NCBI RefSeq assembly: GCF_029945685.1
Contig: NZ_JAQSDA010000020.1
Span: 364,044-428,043 of the forward strand
From: Polaromonas sp.
Lineage (GTDB): Bacteria > Pseudomonadota > Gammaproteobacteria > Burkholderiales > Burkholderiaceae_C
Direction: 5' to 3'
Length of the DNA stretch: 64,000 nt
Shown here: in pieces, positions 12,591 to 22,550 of the stretch
How positions within the stretch are numbered: the first letter of the stretch is position 1
Layout: each line of letters opens with the position of its first letter
Program-made: the position numbers and the translations under genes
The notes under the pieces: model-generated
Database searches by the model: none
The model's input: only the letters and a program-made list of their open reading frames with translations
Told to the model about the DNA's origin: nothing

Positions 12591-13640
12591 ATGCAAGCTG
12601 CTGTCCTTCACACCTTCGGCCACACCCTCAGCATCGAAGAGGTGCCGCGTCCGGTCCCGGGGCCGGACGATGTGCTGATCGCGGTCGAGGCCTGCGGCGT
12701 CTGTCACTCGGACCTGCACGTGGCCGAGGGCGACCAGCCCGCGCTCCAGGCCATCACCAAGCCTGACCTGATTCCCGGCCATGAGGTGGTCGGCCGTGTC
12801 GTCGAGCGCGGTGCCAACGTGACGCACCTGGCCCTGGGCGAACGCGTGGGCGTGGCCTGGAACCACAGCACCTGCGGCATCTGCGCGCCCTGCCTGGAGG
12901 GCCTGGAAAACCTGTGCCGCCGGGCCGTCATCACCGGCGTCATGGTGGACGGTGGCTACGCCGATTACATGGTGGCGCGTGCCAGCCACGCATTGCCGAT
13001 TCCCGCCACGCTGAGCTCCGAAGAAGCCGCGCCGCTGTTTTGCGCCGGGCTGACGGTGTACCGGGCGCTCAAGCGCGCCGGCGTGGCGGCCGGTCAGAAG
13101 GTCGCCGTGTTCGGCGTCGGCGGCCTGGGCCACCTGGCGGTGCAGATCGCGCGGGCCTGGGGCGCGGAGGTGATTGCGCTCGACCTGGATGCGGCAAAGC
13201 TGGTGCTGGCCAAGGAACTGGGCGCCGCGCAGGTGCTGAACGCCGGCAGCGCCGACGACATCAAGGCGCTGCGCAAGGCCGGCGGCGTGCACGTGGCCGT
13301 GGTCACCTCGGCCGCGCGGGCCGCCTACGACACGGCGCTCAAGTGCCTGCGGCCCAACGGCGTGTTGTCAGTAGTGGGCCTGCCCGCCGAGCCGCTGAGC
13401 TTTCCGGCACTGGCGCTGGTGGGGCTGGAAGCGCGCATTGTCGCCTCGTCGGTGGGCACGCGCGACGACATGCGCGCGGTGCTGCAGATGGCCGCCGACG
13501 GCCAGCTGCGCTGCATCATCGACACGCAGCCGCTGGCCGAGGTCAACGCGGTCTTCGAACGCATGCGCCGCGGCCAGATCAACGGCCGTGTGGTGCTGCG
13601 CTGTTGCGGCGACGCCCACGCAGACGGCCGCGCCGCTTGA
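12591..13640 (+). CDS. Zinc-dependent alcohol dehydrogenase
   Basis: MQAAVLHTFGHTLSIEEVPRP...ACGVCHSDLHVAEG...GHEVVGRV...CGICAPCLEGLENLC...GVGGLGHLAVQIARA. Confidence 0.9.
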   Translation: MQAAVLHTFGHTLSIEEVPRPVPGPDDVLIAVEACGVCHSDLHVAEGDQPALQAITKPDLIPGHEVVGRVVERGANVTHLALGERVGVAWNHSTCGICAPCLEGLENLCRRAVITGVMVDGGYADYMVARASHALPIPATLSSEEAAPLFCAGLTVYRALKRAGVAAGQKVAVFGVGGLGHLAVQIARAWGAEVIALDLDAAKLVLAKELGAAQVLNAGSADDIKALRKAGGVHVAVVTSAARAAYDTALKCLRPNGVLSVVGLPAEPLSFPALALVGLEARIVASSVGTRDDMRAVLQMAADGQLRCIIDTQPLAEVNAVFERMRRGQINGRVVLRCCGDAHADGRAA

Positions 13641-13645
13641 TTTAT

Positions 13646-13708
13646 AAGGAAGAGGCCTCCAACCCTTTCTGGACGGGTGCACCAAGCTCCTGTTTCAATA
13701 GCACTCAA
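13646..13708 (+). repeat. Copy e of ~60 bp repeat family
   Basis: gaggcctccaaccctttctggacgggtgcaccaagctcctgtttcaatagcac; shares ccctttctggacggg with copy d. Confidence 0.75.
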
Positions 13709-13713
13709 ACCTG

Positions 13714-13738
13714 AAGCGCCCGGCCCCGACTGGCGCTT
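13714..13738 (-). terminator. Hairpin at the 3' end of the aldo/keto reductase gene
   Basis: AAGCGCC-N11-GGCGCTT. Confidence 0.5.
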
Positions 13739-14742
13739 TAAAAGTCTTCAGTATCCACCTCGCTGCGGCTTTGGGTGCTGTAGCGATGACCGGTGACCGT
13801 GCCCTGGTTGATCAGCGCTTCCACCTTCGCGAAAACCTCGGTGCTGAGTTGCACCGCCGCCGAGCCCAGGTCCTCCTGCAGGTGCGCCACGCTGGTCGTG
13901 CCAGGAATCGGGATGATGTGCGGCGCCTTGTGCAGCAGCCAGGCCAGCGCGAGTTGTGCCGGCGTGCAGCCCGCCTCCTGGGCCAGCGCCTTGTAGGGCG
14001 GCAGCAGCTTCAAGTTGGCTGCGTAATTGTCGGGGGCAAAACGCGGCATGGCGCTGCGGATGTCCTTGGGCAGCAAGGTGCCGACATCGTGCAGCGCGTC
14101 ACACAGAAAGCCGCGCGCCACCGGGCTGAAGGCGACAAAGGCCGCGCCCAGTTGACGGCAGGTATCGAGCACGGCGATCTCGGGGTTGCGCGTCCACAGC
14201 GAATACTCGGTCTGCACGGCCGCAATCGGATGCACCGCATGGGCCTTGCGCAGCGTGCTGGCCGAGACTTCGGACAGGCCGATGGCCCGCACCTTGCCTG
14301 CGCGTACCAGTTCCGCCATGGCGCCCACGCTGTCTTCGATCGGCACCTTCTTGTCCCAGCGGTGCGGGTAGTAGAGGTCGATCACATCGGTCTGCAGGCG
14401 CTGCAGGCTGTCCTCGCAATTTTTGCGGATCGTCTCGGGCCGGCCGTCGATGACGCGTTTGATGCCATCGTCAAACTGCACGCCCGCCATGCCGCCTTTG
14501 CTGGCCAGCGTGAAGCGGCTGCGGTGTTTTGAGAGCACCCTGCCAATCAGGGTTTCATTGGCGCCAAAGCCGTACAGTGCAGCGGTATCGAACAGCGTGA
14601 CGCCGGCATCCAGCGCGGCCAGCAAGACGCGTTCGCCCTGCTCGGCCGACGGTGGCGTGCCGTAGGCGTGGCTCAGGTTCATGCAGCCCAGGCCGATGGC
14701 CGAGACGTCGAAGGGACCGATCTTGCGGACAGGAAGTGCCAT
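13738..14742 (-). CDS. Aldo/keto reductase
   Basis: IGLGCMNLSHAYG...LFDTAALYGFGANETLIGRVL...DVIDLYYPHRWDKKVPIEDSVGAM...IPIPGTTSVAHLQEDLG. Confidence 0.9.
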   Translation of the reverse strand: MALPVRKIGPFDVSAIGLGCMNLSHAYGTPPSAEQGERVLLAALDAGVTLFDTAALYGFGANETLIGRVLSKHRSRFTLASKGGMAGVQFDDGIKRVIDGRPETIRKNCEDSLQRLQTDVIDLYYPHRWDKKVPIEDSVGAMAELVRAGKVRAIGLSEVSASTLRKAHAVHPIAAVQTEYSLWTRNPEIAVLDTCRQLGAAFVAFSPVARGFLCDALHDVGTLLPKDIRSAMPRFAPDNYAANLKLLPPYKALAQEAGCTPAQLALAWLLHKAPHIIPIPGTTSVAHLQEDLGSAAVQLSTEVFAKVEALINQGTVTGHRYSTQSRSEVDTEDF

Positions 14743-14748
14743 GGTTTC

Positions 14749-14803
14749 TGTTCAGTTGTTGTTCAATGGCTGTTCAGTTGCTGTTCAGTTGCTGTTCCAG
14801 GTC
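14749..14803. repeat. 11 bp tandem repeat (x5, degenerate)
   Basis: ctgttcagttg / ttgttcaatgg / ctgttcagttg / ctgttcagttg / ctgttccaggt. Confidence 0.85.
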
Positions 14804-15733
14804 GTGCAGCACCTGGTAACACGGCAGCACTTTGGCGACGCTGGCATTGGGTTCGCGGCCTTCGCGGATGGCGGCAAAAAATTCGCGATCCTGCAGCTCG
14901 ATACCGTTCATGGACACGTCCACCTTGCTGACGTCGATCTTTTCTTCCTTGCCGTTGAAGAGGTCGTCGTAACGCGCCAGGTAGGTGGCGCTGTCGCCGA
15001 TGTAGCGGAAGAAGGTGCCCAGCGGCCCGTCGTTGTTGAAGGACAGGCTCAGGGTGCAGATGGCGCCGTTGGCCGCCTTGAGCTGGATGCTCATGTCCAT
15101 GGCAATGCCCAGTCCCGGGTGGATCGGCCCCTGGAGGGCATTGGCTTTCACGATGGGGCTGCCGCACTGATAAGCAAACAGGTCCACCGTGTGGGCCGCG
15201 TGGTGCCACAGCAGGTGGTCGGTCCAGCTGCGCGGCTGGCCCAGCGCATTCATGTTGCTGCGGCGGAAGAAATAGGTCTGCACATCCATCTGCTGGATGT
15301 TGAAGCGCCCTGCCGCAATTTCCTTGTGCACATACTGGTGGCTGGGGTTGAAGCGGCGCGTATGGCCGCACATGGCGACCAGCCCGGTCTGCTTCTGCAA
15401 GGCCACCACGTCCTGGGCGCCCTTGAGCGTGTCGGCCAGCGGGATCTCCACCTGCACGTGTTTGCCGGCCTTCATGCAGGCAATGCTCTGCTCGGCATGC
15501 ATCTGGGTCGGCGTGCACAGGATGACGGCATCCACTTCCTTGAGCGCCAGGCTGTCGGCAAGGTTGGTGGTGACATGGCCGATGCCGTATTTGGCAGCGA
15601 CTTCTTTCGTCTTCTCCAGATCGCGGCTGATCAGCGAAACAACTTCCACGCCTTCAATGTTCTTGATGCCGTCGAGGTGTTTGATGCCGAAGGCACCGGC
15701 GCCTGCGAGTGCAACTTTGATGGTTTTGCTCAT
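14774..15733 (-). CDS. pmdC: 4-carboxy-2-hydroxymuconate-6-semialdehyde dehydrogenase (Gfo/Idh/MocA fold)
   Basis: MSKTIKVALAGAGAFGIKHLDGIKNIEGVEVVSL... in an operon with the ligAB homologues. Confidence 0.88.
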   Translation of the reverse strand: MSKTIKVALAGAGAFGIKHLDGIKNIEGVEVVSLISRDLEKTKEVAAKYGIGHVTTNLADSLALKEVDAVILCTPTQMHAEQSIACMKAGKHVQVEIPLADTLKGAQDVVALQKQTGLVAMCGHTRRFNPSHQYVHKEIAAGRFNIQQMDVQTYFFRRSNMNALGQPRSWTDHLLWHHAAHTVDLFAYQCGSPIVKANALQGPIHPGLGIAMDMSIQLKAANGAICTLSLSFNNDGPLGTFFRYIGDSATYLARYDDLFNGKEEKIDVSKVDVSMNGIELQDREFFAAIREGREPNASVAKVLPCYQVLHDLEQQLNSN

Positions 15734-16597
<864 letters not shown>

Positions 16598-17032
16598 TCA
16601 TTTCTTACCGGCTTTGCCTTGGGGTTGGTGCTGGGCCTGGGCCGTGCCGTCTTCCCCGACCACGCGGTTGCCCTCGACGGAGCGGCCGCCGGCAATCATC
16701 ATGTCGCGGTATTCCTCTTCGGTCATGCCGGTCATGCTGCCGGCCATCTGCTGGAAGCTCTTGCCGTCGGTCGCGCCGATCTTGGCCAGGAAGTAGATGT
16801 TGCCACCGGCCTTGATGCAACGGTTCAGGTCGCGCGCCAGCACCGCCTGTTTCTGCTCCTCCGTCATCGGCCACTCGTCGAGGTAGGCGCGTTCGTTGGC
16901 CTTGAAGCGCGCACGGTTGTCGGCCTTCATCAGCGACATGCAGAACTGGTTCAGGTGGTAGCCCAGACGGGATTGTTCGGCGTCAAAAATGGTGGTACCG
17001 GGAACGTCGAGGTAGGGTTTTTCGAGGGACAT
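16598..17032 (-). CDS. pmdA: Protocatechuate 4,5-dioxygenase alpha subunit
   Basis: MSLEKPYLDVPGTTIFDAEQSRLGYHLNQFCMSLMKADNRARFKANERAYLDEWPMTEEQKQAVLARD... Confidence 0.93.
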   Translation of the reverse strand: MSLEKPYLDVPGTTIFDAEQSRLGYHLNQFCMSLMKADNRARFKANERAYLDEWPMTEEQKQAVLARDLNRCIKAGGNIYFLAKIGATDGKSFQQMAGSMTGMTEEEYRDMMIAGGRSVEGNRVVGEDGTAQAQHQPQGKAGKK

Positions 17033-17072
17033 GGTGGTTTCTCTTTGACCAGTGGTTACGCCTGGCGGCAGG

Positions 17073-18005
17073 TCAGCTCCAGTAAAGCCGGGTCGGGTTG
17101 TCCACCAGCAGCTTGTGCTGCAATGCGGGTGTGGTGGCGATATGGGGAATGTAGTCCACCAGCAGGCCATCGTCGGGCATGTGGTTTTTCAGGTTGGGGT
17201 GCGGCCAGTCGGTGCCCCACAGCACACGATCGGGGAAGCTCTCGACCAGGCGCCGGGCAAAAGGCACCACGTCGCGGTAGGCGTTCTGCTCGCCGTTCAG
17301 CGCCGGCGGGCCGGACACGCTGAGCCGTTCGGGGCAGCTGACCTTGCTCCAGATGTTGTCATGCTCGCGCATCATCTTCACAAACAGCCCGAACTCGGGG
17401 CCGTCCACCGGCTTGCTCACGTCTGGTCGGCCCATGTGGTCCACCACCACCGTGGTCGGCAGCGCGGTGAAAAAGTCGTACAGCTCGGGCAGGTCCTGGG
17501 CCTCGAAATACACCACCACATGCCAGCCCAGCGGCGCAATGCGCCTGGCAATTTCCAGCAAGACCTCGCGCGGCGTGAAGTCGGCCAGGCGCCTGACAAA
17601 GTTGAAGCGCGTGCCGCGCACGCCGGCGTCGTGCATGTCCCGGAGTTCGGCATCGGTGACGTTGCGGTTGACGGTGGCCACGCCGCGCGCCCTGTTGTTC
17701 GAGTGCCGCAGGGCATCGACCAGCGCACGGTTGTCGCTGCCGTGGCAGGTGGCCTGCACGATCACGTTTTTGTCAAAACCCAGGTGGTCGCGCAGTGCAA
17801 ACAGCTGGCCTTTGGAGGCGTCGCAGGGCGTGTACTTGCGCTCGGGCGCATAGGGAAACTGCGCGCCCGGGCCGAACACGTGGCAGTGCGCATCCACCGC
17901 GCCGGCAGGCAGCTTGAAGCGGGGTTGGGCGGGGCCGGCGTACCAGTCGAGCCAGCCCGGGGTTTTGGTGAAGTCGCCCGTCGCAGGTTTTTCCATCATC
18001 AGCAT
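17073..18005 (-). CDS. pmdD: 2-pyrone-4,6-dicarboxylate hydrolase (LigI)
   Basis: VDAHCHVFGPGAQFPYAPERKYTPCDA...WGTDWPHPN amidohydrolase; operon context. Confidence 0.92.
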   Translation of the reverse strand: MLMMEKPATGDFTKTPGWLDWYAGPAQPRFKLPAGAVDAHCHVFGPGAQFPYAPERKYTPCDASKGQLFALRDHLGFDKNVIVQATCHGSDNRALVDALRHSNNRARGVATVNRNVTDAELRDMHDAGVRGTRFNFVRRLADFTPREVLLEIARRIAPLGWHVVVYFEAQDLPELYDFFTALPTTVVVDHMGRPDVSKPVDGPEFGLFVKMMREHDNIWSKVSCPERLSVSGPPALNGEQNAYRDVVPFARRLVESFPDRVLWGTDWPHPNLKNHMPDDGLLVDYIPHIATTPALQHKLLVDNPTRLYWS

Positions 18006-18017
18006 TCAGTCGGTGTT

Positions 18018-18707
18018 TCAGTCGATGTACTTGAGGCCGGCCTTGGCCAGCGGTTCACGCATGTTGTACATGTCCAGACCCAGGATGCCGGAGCCCAGCC
18101 TGGCGCGTTTTTCACCTTCGTTGGCTTCACGCGCGGCGGCGGCATCGGCGGTCTTTGCCGCCAACGCGGCCGGCACCACCACCACGCCATCGTCATCGGC
18201 GACGATCACATCGCCGGGGTTGACGCTCATGCCCGCGCACACCACCGGGATGTTGACCGACCCCAGCGTCGCCTTGACCGTGCCCTTGGAACTGATGGCG
18301 CGGCTCCACACCGGAAAGCCCATCTCCTGCAGGGTTTTGACGTCGCGGCAGCCGCCGTCGATGATCAGGCCACGGGCGCCCCGCGCCATGAAGCTGGTGG
18401 CCAGCAGGTCACCGAAGAAGCCATCGGTGTTGTCGGTGGTGCAGGCCGCCACCACGATGTCGCCGGGCTGGATCTGCTCGGCCGCCACATGCATCATCCA
18501 GTTGTCGCCGGGCTGCAGAAGCACCGTGACCGCCGTGCCCGAGATCTGCGCTCCGGGGTAAATCGGCCGCATGTATGTTTTCATCAGGCCCACACGGCCC
18601 ATGGCTTCGTGCACGGTGGCCGAGCCGTATTTCGCCATGCGATCAGCCGCAGCGCGGTCGGCCCTTGTGATGTTGCGGTAAACAACGCCCAGTTCGTACA
18701 TGTTCAT
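18018..18707 (-). CDS. pmdF: 4-carboxy-4-hydroxy-2-oxoadipate aldolase (LigK, RraA-like)
   Basis: [25 protein letters not shown]...[21 protein letters not shown]...[12 protein letters not shown]. Confidence 0.92.
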   Translation of the reverse strand: MNMYELGVVYRNITRADRAAADRMAKYGSATVHEAMGRVGLMKTYMRPIYPGAQISGTAVTVLLQPGDNWMMHVAAEQIQPGDIVVAACTTDNTDGFFGDLLATSFMARGARGLIIDGGCRDVKTLQEMGFPVWSRAISSKGTVKATLGSVNIPVVCAGMSVNPGDVIVADDDGVVVVPAALAAKTADAAAAREANEGEKRARLGSGILGLDMYNMREPLAKAGLKYID

Positions 18708-19765
18708 TTCCCCTGTTTTTTGAGCAGCGCGTCGAGGCGCGGGAACACGCGGCGCGTGTTGGCTTCGTAAATCTGGTGCTTGTCCTCGGCGCTCAGGATA
18801 GGGGAAGCCTCGATGTAGCGCTTGGTGTCGTCGTAGTAGTTGCCGGTCTCCGGATCGATGCCCCGCACCGCGCCAATCATCTCCGAGGCAAACAGGACGT
18901 TTTTCACCGGGATCACGGTGTTGAGCAGGTTGATGCCCGGCTGGTGATACACGCAGGTATCGAAGAACACATTGTTGAGCAGGTGGTCCTTGAGCAGCGG
19001 ACGCTTCATTTCCTGTGCCAGACCGCGGAAGCGCCCCCAGTGGTAGGGCACCGCGCCGCCGCCGTGCGGAATCAGAAAACGCAGCGTCGGGAAGTCCTTA
19101 AACAGATCACCCTGAATCAGCTGCATGAAGGCCGTGGTGTCGGCATTCAGGTAGTGCGCGCCGGTGGTGTGGAAAGCCGGGTTGCACGAGGTCGAGACGT
19201 GGATCATGGCCGGCAGGTCGTACTCGACCATCTTTTCATAGATGGGGTACCAGAGCCTGTCGGTCAGCGGCGGGCTGGTCCAGTGCCCGCCGGAAGGATC
19301 GGGGTTGAGGTTGATGCCGACGTTGCCGTAATCCTTCACGCACTTTTCCAGCTCAGGGATGCAGGTGGCCGGATCGACACCGGGCGACTGCGGCAGCATC
19401 GCCACCGGCACGAAGTGGTCCGGGAACAGCTGGCTGACGCGGTAGCAGAGCTCGTTGCAGATGGCCGCCCAGGTGGACGAGACATTGAAGTCGCCGATGT
19501 GGTGGGCCATGAAGCTGGCGCGTGGCGAAAACAACGTGATGTCGCTGCCGCGCTCTTTCATCAGCCGCAGCTGGTTGGTCTCGATCGACTCGCGCAGCTC
19601 GTCGTCGCTGATCTTCAGCTCGGCCACCCTGGGCATCAGGGCCGGGTCCTGGATGCCGGCGATCTGCCGGTTGCGCCACGCTTCCAGCGCCTTGGGCGCC
19701 GTGGTGTAGTGGCCGTGGCAGTCGATGATCAATGATTTTTTCACAAGGGTCTCCTGGGGAAGCAA
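18704..19765 (-). CDS. pmdE: 4-oxalomesaconate hydratase (LigJ)
   Basis: [27 protein letters not shown]...[20 protein letters not shown]...; overlaps pmdF by 4 bp. Confidence 0.92.
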   Translation of the reverse strand: MLPQETLVKKSLIIDCHGHYTTAPKALEAWRNRQIAGIQDPALMPRVAELKISDDELRESIETNQLRLMKERGSDITLFSPRASFMAHHIGDFNVSSTWAAICNELCYRVSQLFPDHFVPVAMLPQSPGVDPATCIPELEKCVKDYGNVGINLNPDPSGGHWTSPPLTDRLWYPIYEKMVEYDLPAMIHVSTSCNPAFHTTGAHYLNADTTAFMQLIQGDLFKDFPTLRFLIPHGGGAVPYHWGRFRGLAQEMKRPLLKDHLLNNVFFDTCVYHQPGINLLNTVIPVKNVLFASEMIGAVRGIDPETGNYYDDTKRYIEASPILSAEDKHQIYEANTRRVFPRLDALLKKQGK

Positions 19766-19780
19766 TGCAGGGGGTGTCTG

Positions 19781-20470
19781 TCAGGCCGGGTCCATGCCCT
19801 GGCGGCGCTTGGCCTCGGCGGCTTGCGGTGTGGTCATGAAGGCCAGCATGGCGCGCACCGCGTCGGCGTGGCGGGTGGCGCTGCACACGCCGGCAGAAAA
19901 AGTGGTGATGATCTGGATCGCCGGTGGCAAGGGCCCGAGCACGGTGATGCCTTCGAGGTGCATCAACTCACTCAGTTGCTGAAAGCCCAGCTCGACCTCG
20001 CCGCGCGCCACCAGCGAACCGACCGGAATGCCCGGCGGCGGTGTGATGATACGGCTCTTGATTTCGTCGGTCATGCCCCAGCGCTCGAACAAGCCGGCCA
20101 GCGCCACGCCGCTGGGCCCGGTCGAGTAACTGATGCTGCGCGCAGCCCGCACCGCCTCTCGCAGCGCGTCCTCCGTCGAGATGTCGGGTCTGGCCGCACC
20201 GGCGCGCACGGCAACGGCCACACCCGAACGGACCAGGTCCACCCTGCTGCCGGCCAGCACCTGGCCGGAGGCGATCAGCTTGTCGATCGCGTCGGACGCC
20301 AGGATCACCACATCCAAGGCCTCGCCGGCCTGCACGCGTTTGGCCGCATCGACCCCGCCGACCGACTCGACGGCCACGCGGCAGCCCGACTGCTGCTGGA
20401 AAGCCGCCACCAGATCGCCCAGTACCAGGCGGGTCGCCATGGAGGAAATGCCCTTGATGTCGGTTGTCAT
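19781..20470 (-). CDS. Periplasmic-binding-protein-fold (ModA-like) protein without recognisable signal peptide
   Basis: MTTDIKGISSMATRLVLGDLVAAFQQQSGCRVAVESVGGVDAAKRVQAGEALDVVILASDAIDKLIASGQ...; first gene of the pmd operon. Confidence 0.75.
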   Translation of the reverse strand: MTTDIKGISSMATRLVLGDLVAAFQQQSGCRVAVESVGGVDAAKRVQAGEALDVVILASDAIDKLIASGQVLAGSRVDLVRSGVAVAVRAGAARPDISTEDALREAVRAARSISYSTGPSGVALAGLFERWGMTDEIKSRIITPPPGIPVGSLVARGEVELGFQQLSELMHLEGITVLGPLPPAIQIITTFSAGVCSATRHADAVRAMLAFMTTPQAAEAKRRQGMDPA

Positions 20471-20561
20471 GGCAGTCAGTCAGCGTGAGTGAGCGTGGAG
20501 GGTCATGCCTTTGATTGTGACGACGGCACTGCCCCGCGCCAAGGCAGCGCGGTTTCTAGCT

Positions 20562-20599
20562 GATATAACATACCGGCATTGATCGCAGCCTGTTATATC
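20562..20599. promoter_or_regulatory. Inverted-repeat operator between the divergent LysR gene and pmd operon
   Basis: GATATAACA-N20-TGTTATATC, perfect 9 bp arms. Confidence 0.6.
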
Positions 20600-20661
20600 C
20601 ATTCAGGACAACTGCAGAACAATGCCAGGACAACGCCGCAGACGCACCACCCCTCCCCGTC

Positions 20662-21594
20662 ATGGACCTCAAGCAGCTTGAATATTTTGTACGCGTGGCC
20701 GAACTCGGCAGCTTCACGCGCGCCTCGATTGCGCTGGACATTGCCCAGCCCGCACTGAGCCGCCAGATCCGCCTGCTCGAAGTGGAGCTGCGGCAGAACC
20801 TGCTGACCCGCAACGGGCGCGGCGCCCTCCCGACGGAAGCCGGCAAGCTGCTGCTCAAGCACGGGCGCGGCATCCTGCACCAGGTGGAAGTGGCCCGCGA
20901 AGAACTGGGCGCCGCGCGTGGCGCGCTGGCCGGCCGGGTGTCCATCGGCCTGCCGCCCAGCCTGTCCAAACTGATCACGGTCCCGCTCACCCGGGCTTTC
21001 CGCCAGCAGTTGCCGCTCGCCCAGCTGACGCTCACCGAGGGCTTTTCGGTGCTCATGCACGAGGGCCTGCGTGTGGGCAACCTCGACATGGCCGTGCTCT
21101 ACAACTCCGAGCGTTCACCCGAGCTGGACATCACGACGCTGCACACCGAAGAGCTGGTGCTGATTTCCCCCCGGACCAGTCTCAAGGCCGGTGCGGCGAA
21201 AAAAGGCCGGGCAGGCAAGCGGCAGCCCATCAGCCTCGCCGAGGTGGCCGAGCTGCCCCTGATCCTGCCCAGCCGCCCCAACGCTTTCCGCATCCTGATC
21301 GAGAGCGAAATGATCACCATCGGCCGCAAGCCGCAGATCACGCTGGAAGTAGACGGCCTGAACGCCATCCTGAGCCTGGTCAAGGAGGGCATGGGCCATG
21401 CCGTGTTGCCAAGCTACACGCTGAGCAACGTCGATGATCCAGCGCCCTTCCTGCTGCGCAGCATCCACTCGCCGCGCATCATGAGCGAGCTGATGCTGGC
21501 GCGCTCCTCGCGCCGCGCCAGCACCGACACGCAGAAAATGGCGGTCGAGGTGGTCAAGTCGGTGGTGGTCGAGGCCATCAAGCCTTATGCCTGA
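20662..21594 (+). CDS. LysR family transcriptional regulator (divergent to pmd operon)
   Basis: MDLKQLEYFVRVAELGSFTRASIALDIAQPALSRQIRLLEVELRQNLLTRNGRG. Confidence 0.93.
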   Translation: MDLKQLEYFVRVAELGSFTRASIALDIAQPALSRQIRLLEVELRQNLLTRNGRGALPTEAGKLLLKHGRGILHQVEVAREELGAARGALAGRVSIGLPPSLSKLITVPLTRAFRQQLPLAQLTLTEGFSVLMHEGLRVGNLDMAVLYNSERSPELDITTLHTEELVLISPRTSLKAGAAKKGRAGKRQPISLAEVAELPLILPSRPNAFRILIESEMITIGRKPQITLEVDGLNAILSLVKEGMGHAVLPSYTLSNVDDPAPFLLRSIHSPRIMSELMLARSSRRASTDTQKMAVEVVKSVVVEAIKPYA

Positions 21595-22487
21595 CCCGGT
21601 GGTTGCAGCAAGCGGTCCGCATAGTCCTGCCAGCGGGCGTCCTTGCCAAGGCCGGCAAACACGCCGGCCCGGGCCTGGTCGGCCACCCACTGCTGCTTGC
21701 CGGCAATCGCCGCCGCCATGAAAGGCTCGAAGCCGCCGCCGGCCTCTCGCACGGTGTTGGCCGCCTCGCGCATTTCCTCGGCACGGCGCTGGCCGTGCTG
21801 CACCACACGGCTGAAAAAGTAGGCGCCCTGCTTGTCCCAGTCGATGCTGGGGAAGGTTTCGGCCAGCGTCGGCAGCACGTGGTCCTCGACGCCGTAGGCG
21901 CGGGCCGTGGTGTAACTCTCGATGACCAGCGCCTCCAGGCCCTTGATCATCACGCTGCGGCACATCTTGATGGCGCTGGCCACACCAATCTTCTCGCTGA
22001 CGACCTTCGCATCCATGCCCCAGCCCGCCAGCACGCCGGCCAGTTCGGCCGCACGCGCGCCGCCCAGCAGCATAGGCACCTGGATGCCGTAGGGCGGCAC
22101 CGAGGTCATCACACCGGCTTCGACATAGTGCCCCCCCGCAGCGTCTATCAGTGCCGCGGCCTGCTGCCTGGTGCCGGGTGACGCGGAATTGAGGTCCAGA
22201 AAAATCGTGCCGCGCCGCACATGGGCGGCGGCCGCCTGCGCCACGGCCAGCGTGCTGGACGCCGTGACCGCCGAGATGATGAGGTCGGCCCGCGCGCACA
22301 AGGCCGCCATGGATGCAGACCCCGCCACACCGGCCTGCGCCGCATGGGCGCGCTGCGCGTCGCTCAGGGCCGGCGCCTCGAAGCTGAGGTCCCAGGCGCT
22401 GATGCCCGCCACCCGGTCCTTGAGGCCGGCGGTGAAAATTTTGCCGACCTCGCCATAACCCACCATGCCGATATGTTCAAACTTCAC
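21585..22487 (-). CDS. NAD(P)-dependent beta-hydroxyacid dehydrogenase-like protein (DUF1932 type)
   Basis: MKFEHIGMVGYGEVGKIFTAGLKD...IFLDLNSASPGTRQQAAALID...GYGEVG Rossmann motif. Confidence 0.8.
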   Translation of the reverse strand: MKFEHIGMVGYGEVGKIFTAGLKDRVAGISAWDLSFEAPALSDAQRAHAAQAGVAGSASMAALCARADLIISAVTASSTLAVAQAAAAHVRRGTIFLDLNSASPGTRQQAAALIDAAGGHYVEAGVMTSVPPYGIQVPMLLGGARAAELAGVLAGWGMDAKVVSEKIGVASAIKMCRSVMIKGLEALVIESYTTARAYGVEDHVLPTLAETFPSIDWDKQGAYFFSRVVQHGQRRAEEMREAANTVREAGGGFEPFMAAAIAGKQQWVADQARAGVFAGLGKDARWQDYADRLLQPPGQA

Positions 22488-22550
22488 GGATGTTTCTCCT
22501 GTGCTTGATGGGTCCGCCTTGTCGCCGACCCGATCGCTTCATGCGCTTCG

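Noticed and set aside
14749-14803. CRISPR-like array
   Set aside because: 11 bp contiguous tandem units without spacers; no cas genes in the window.
17052-18770. 572 aa plus-strand ORF opposite pmdD/pmdF
   Set aside because: Shadow ORF antisense to recognised catabolic genes.
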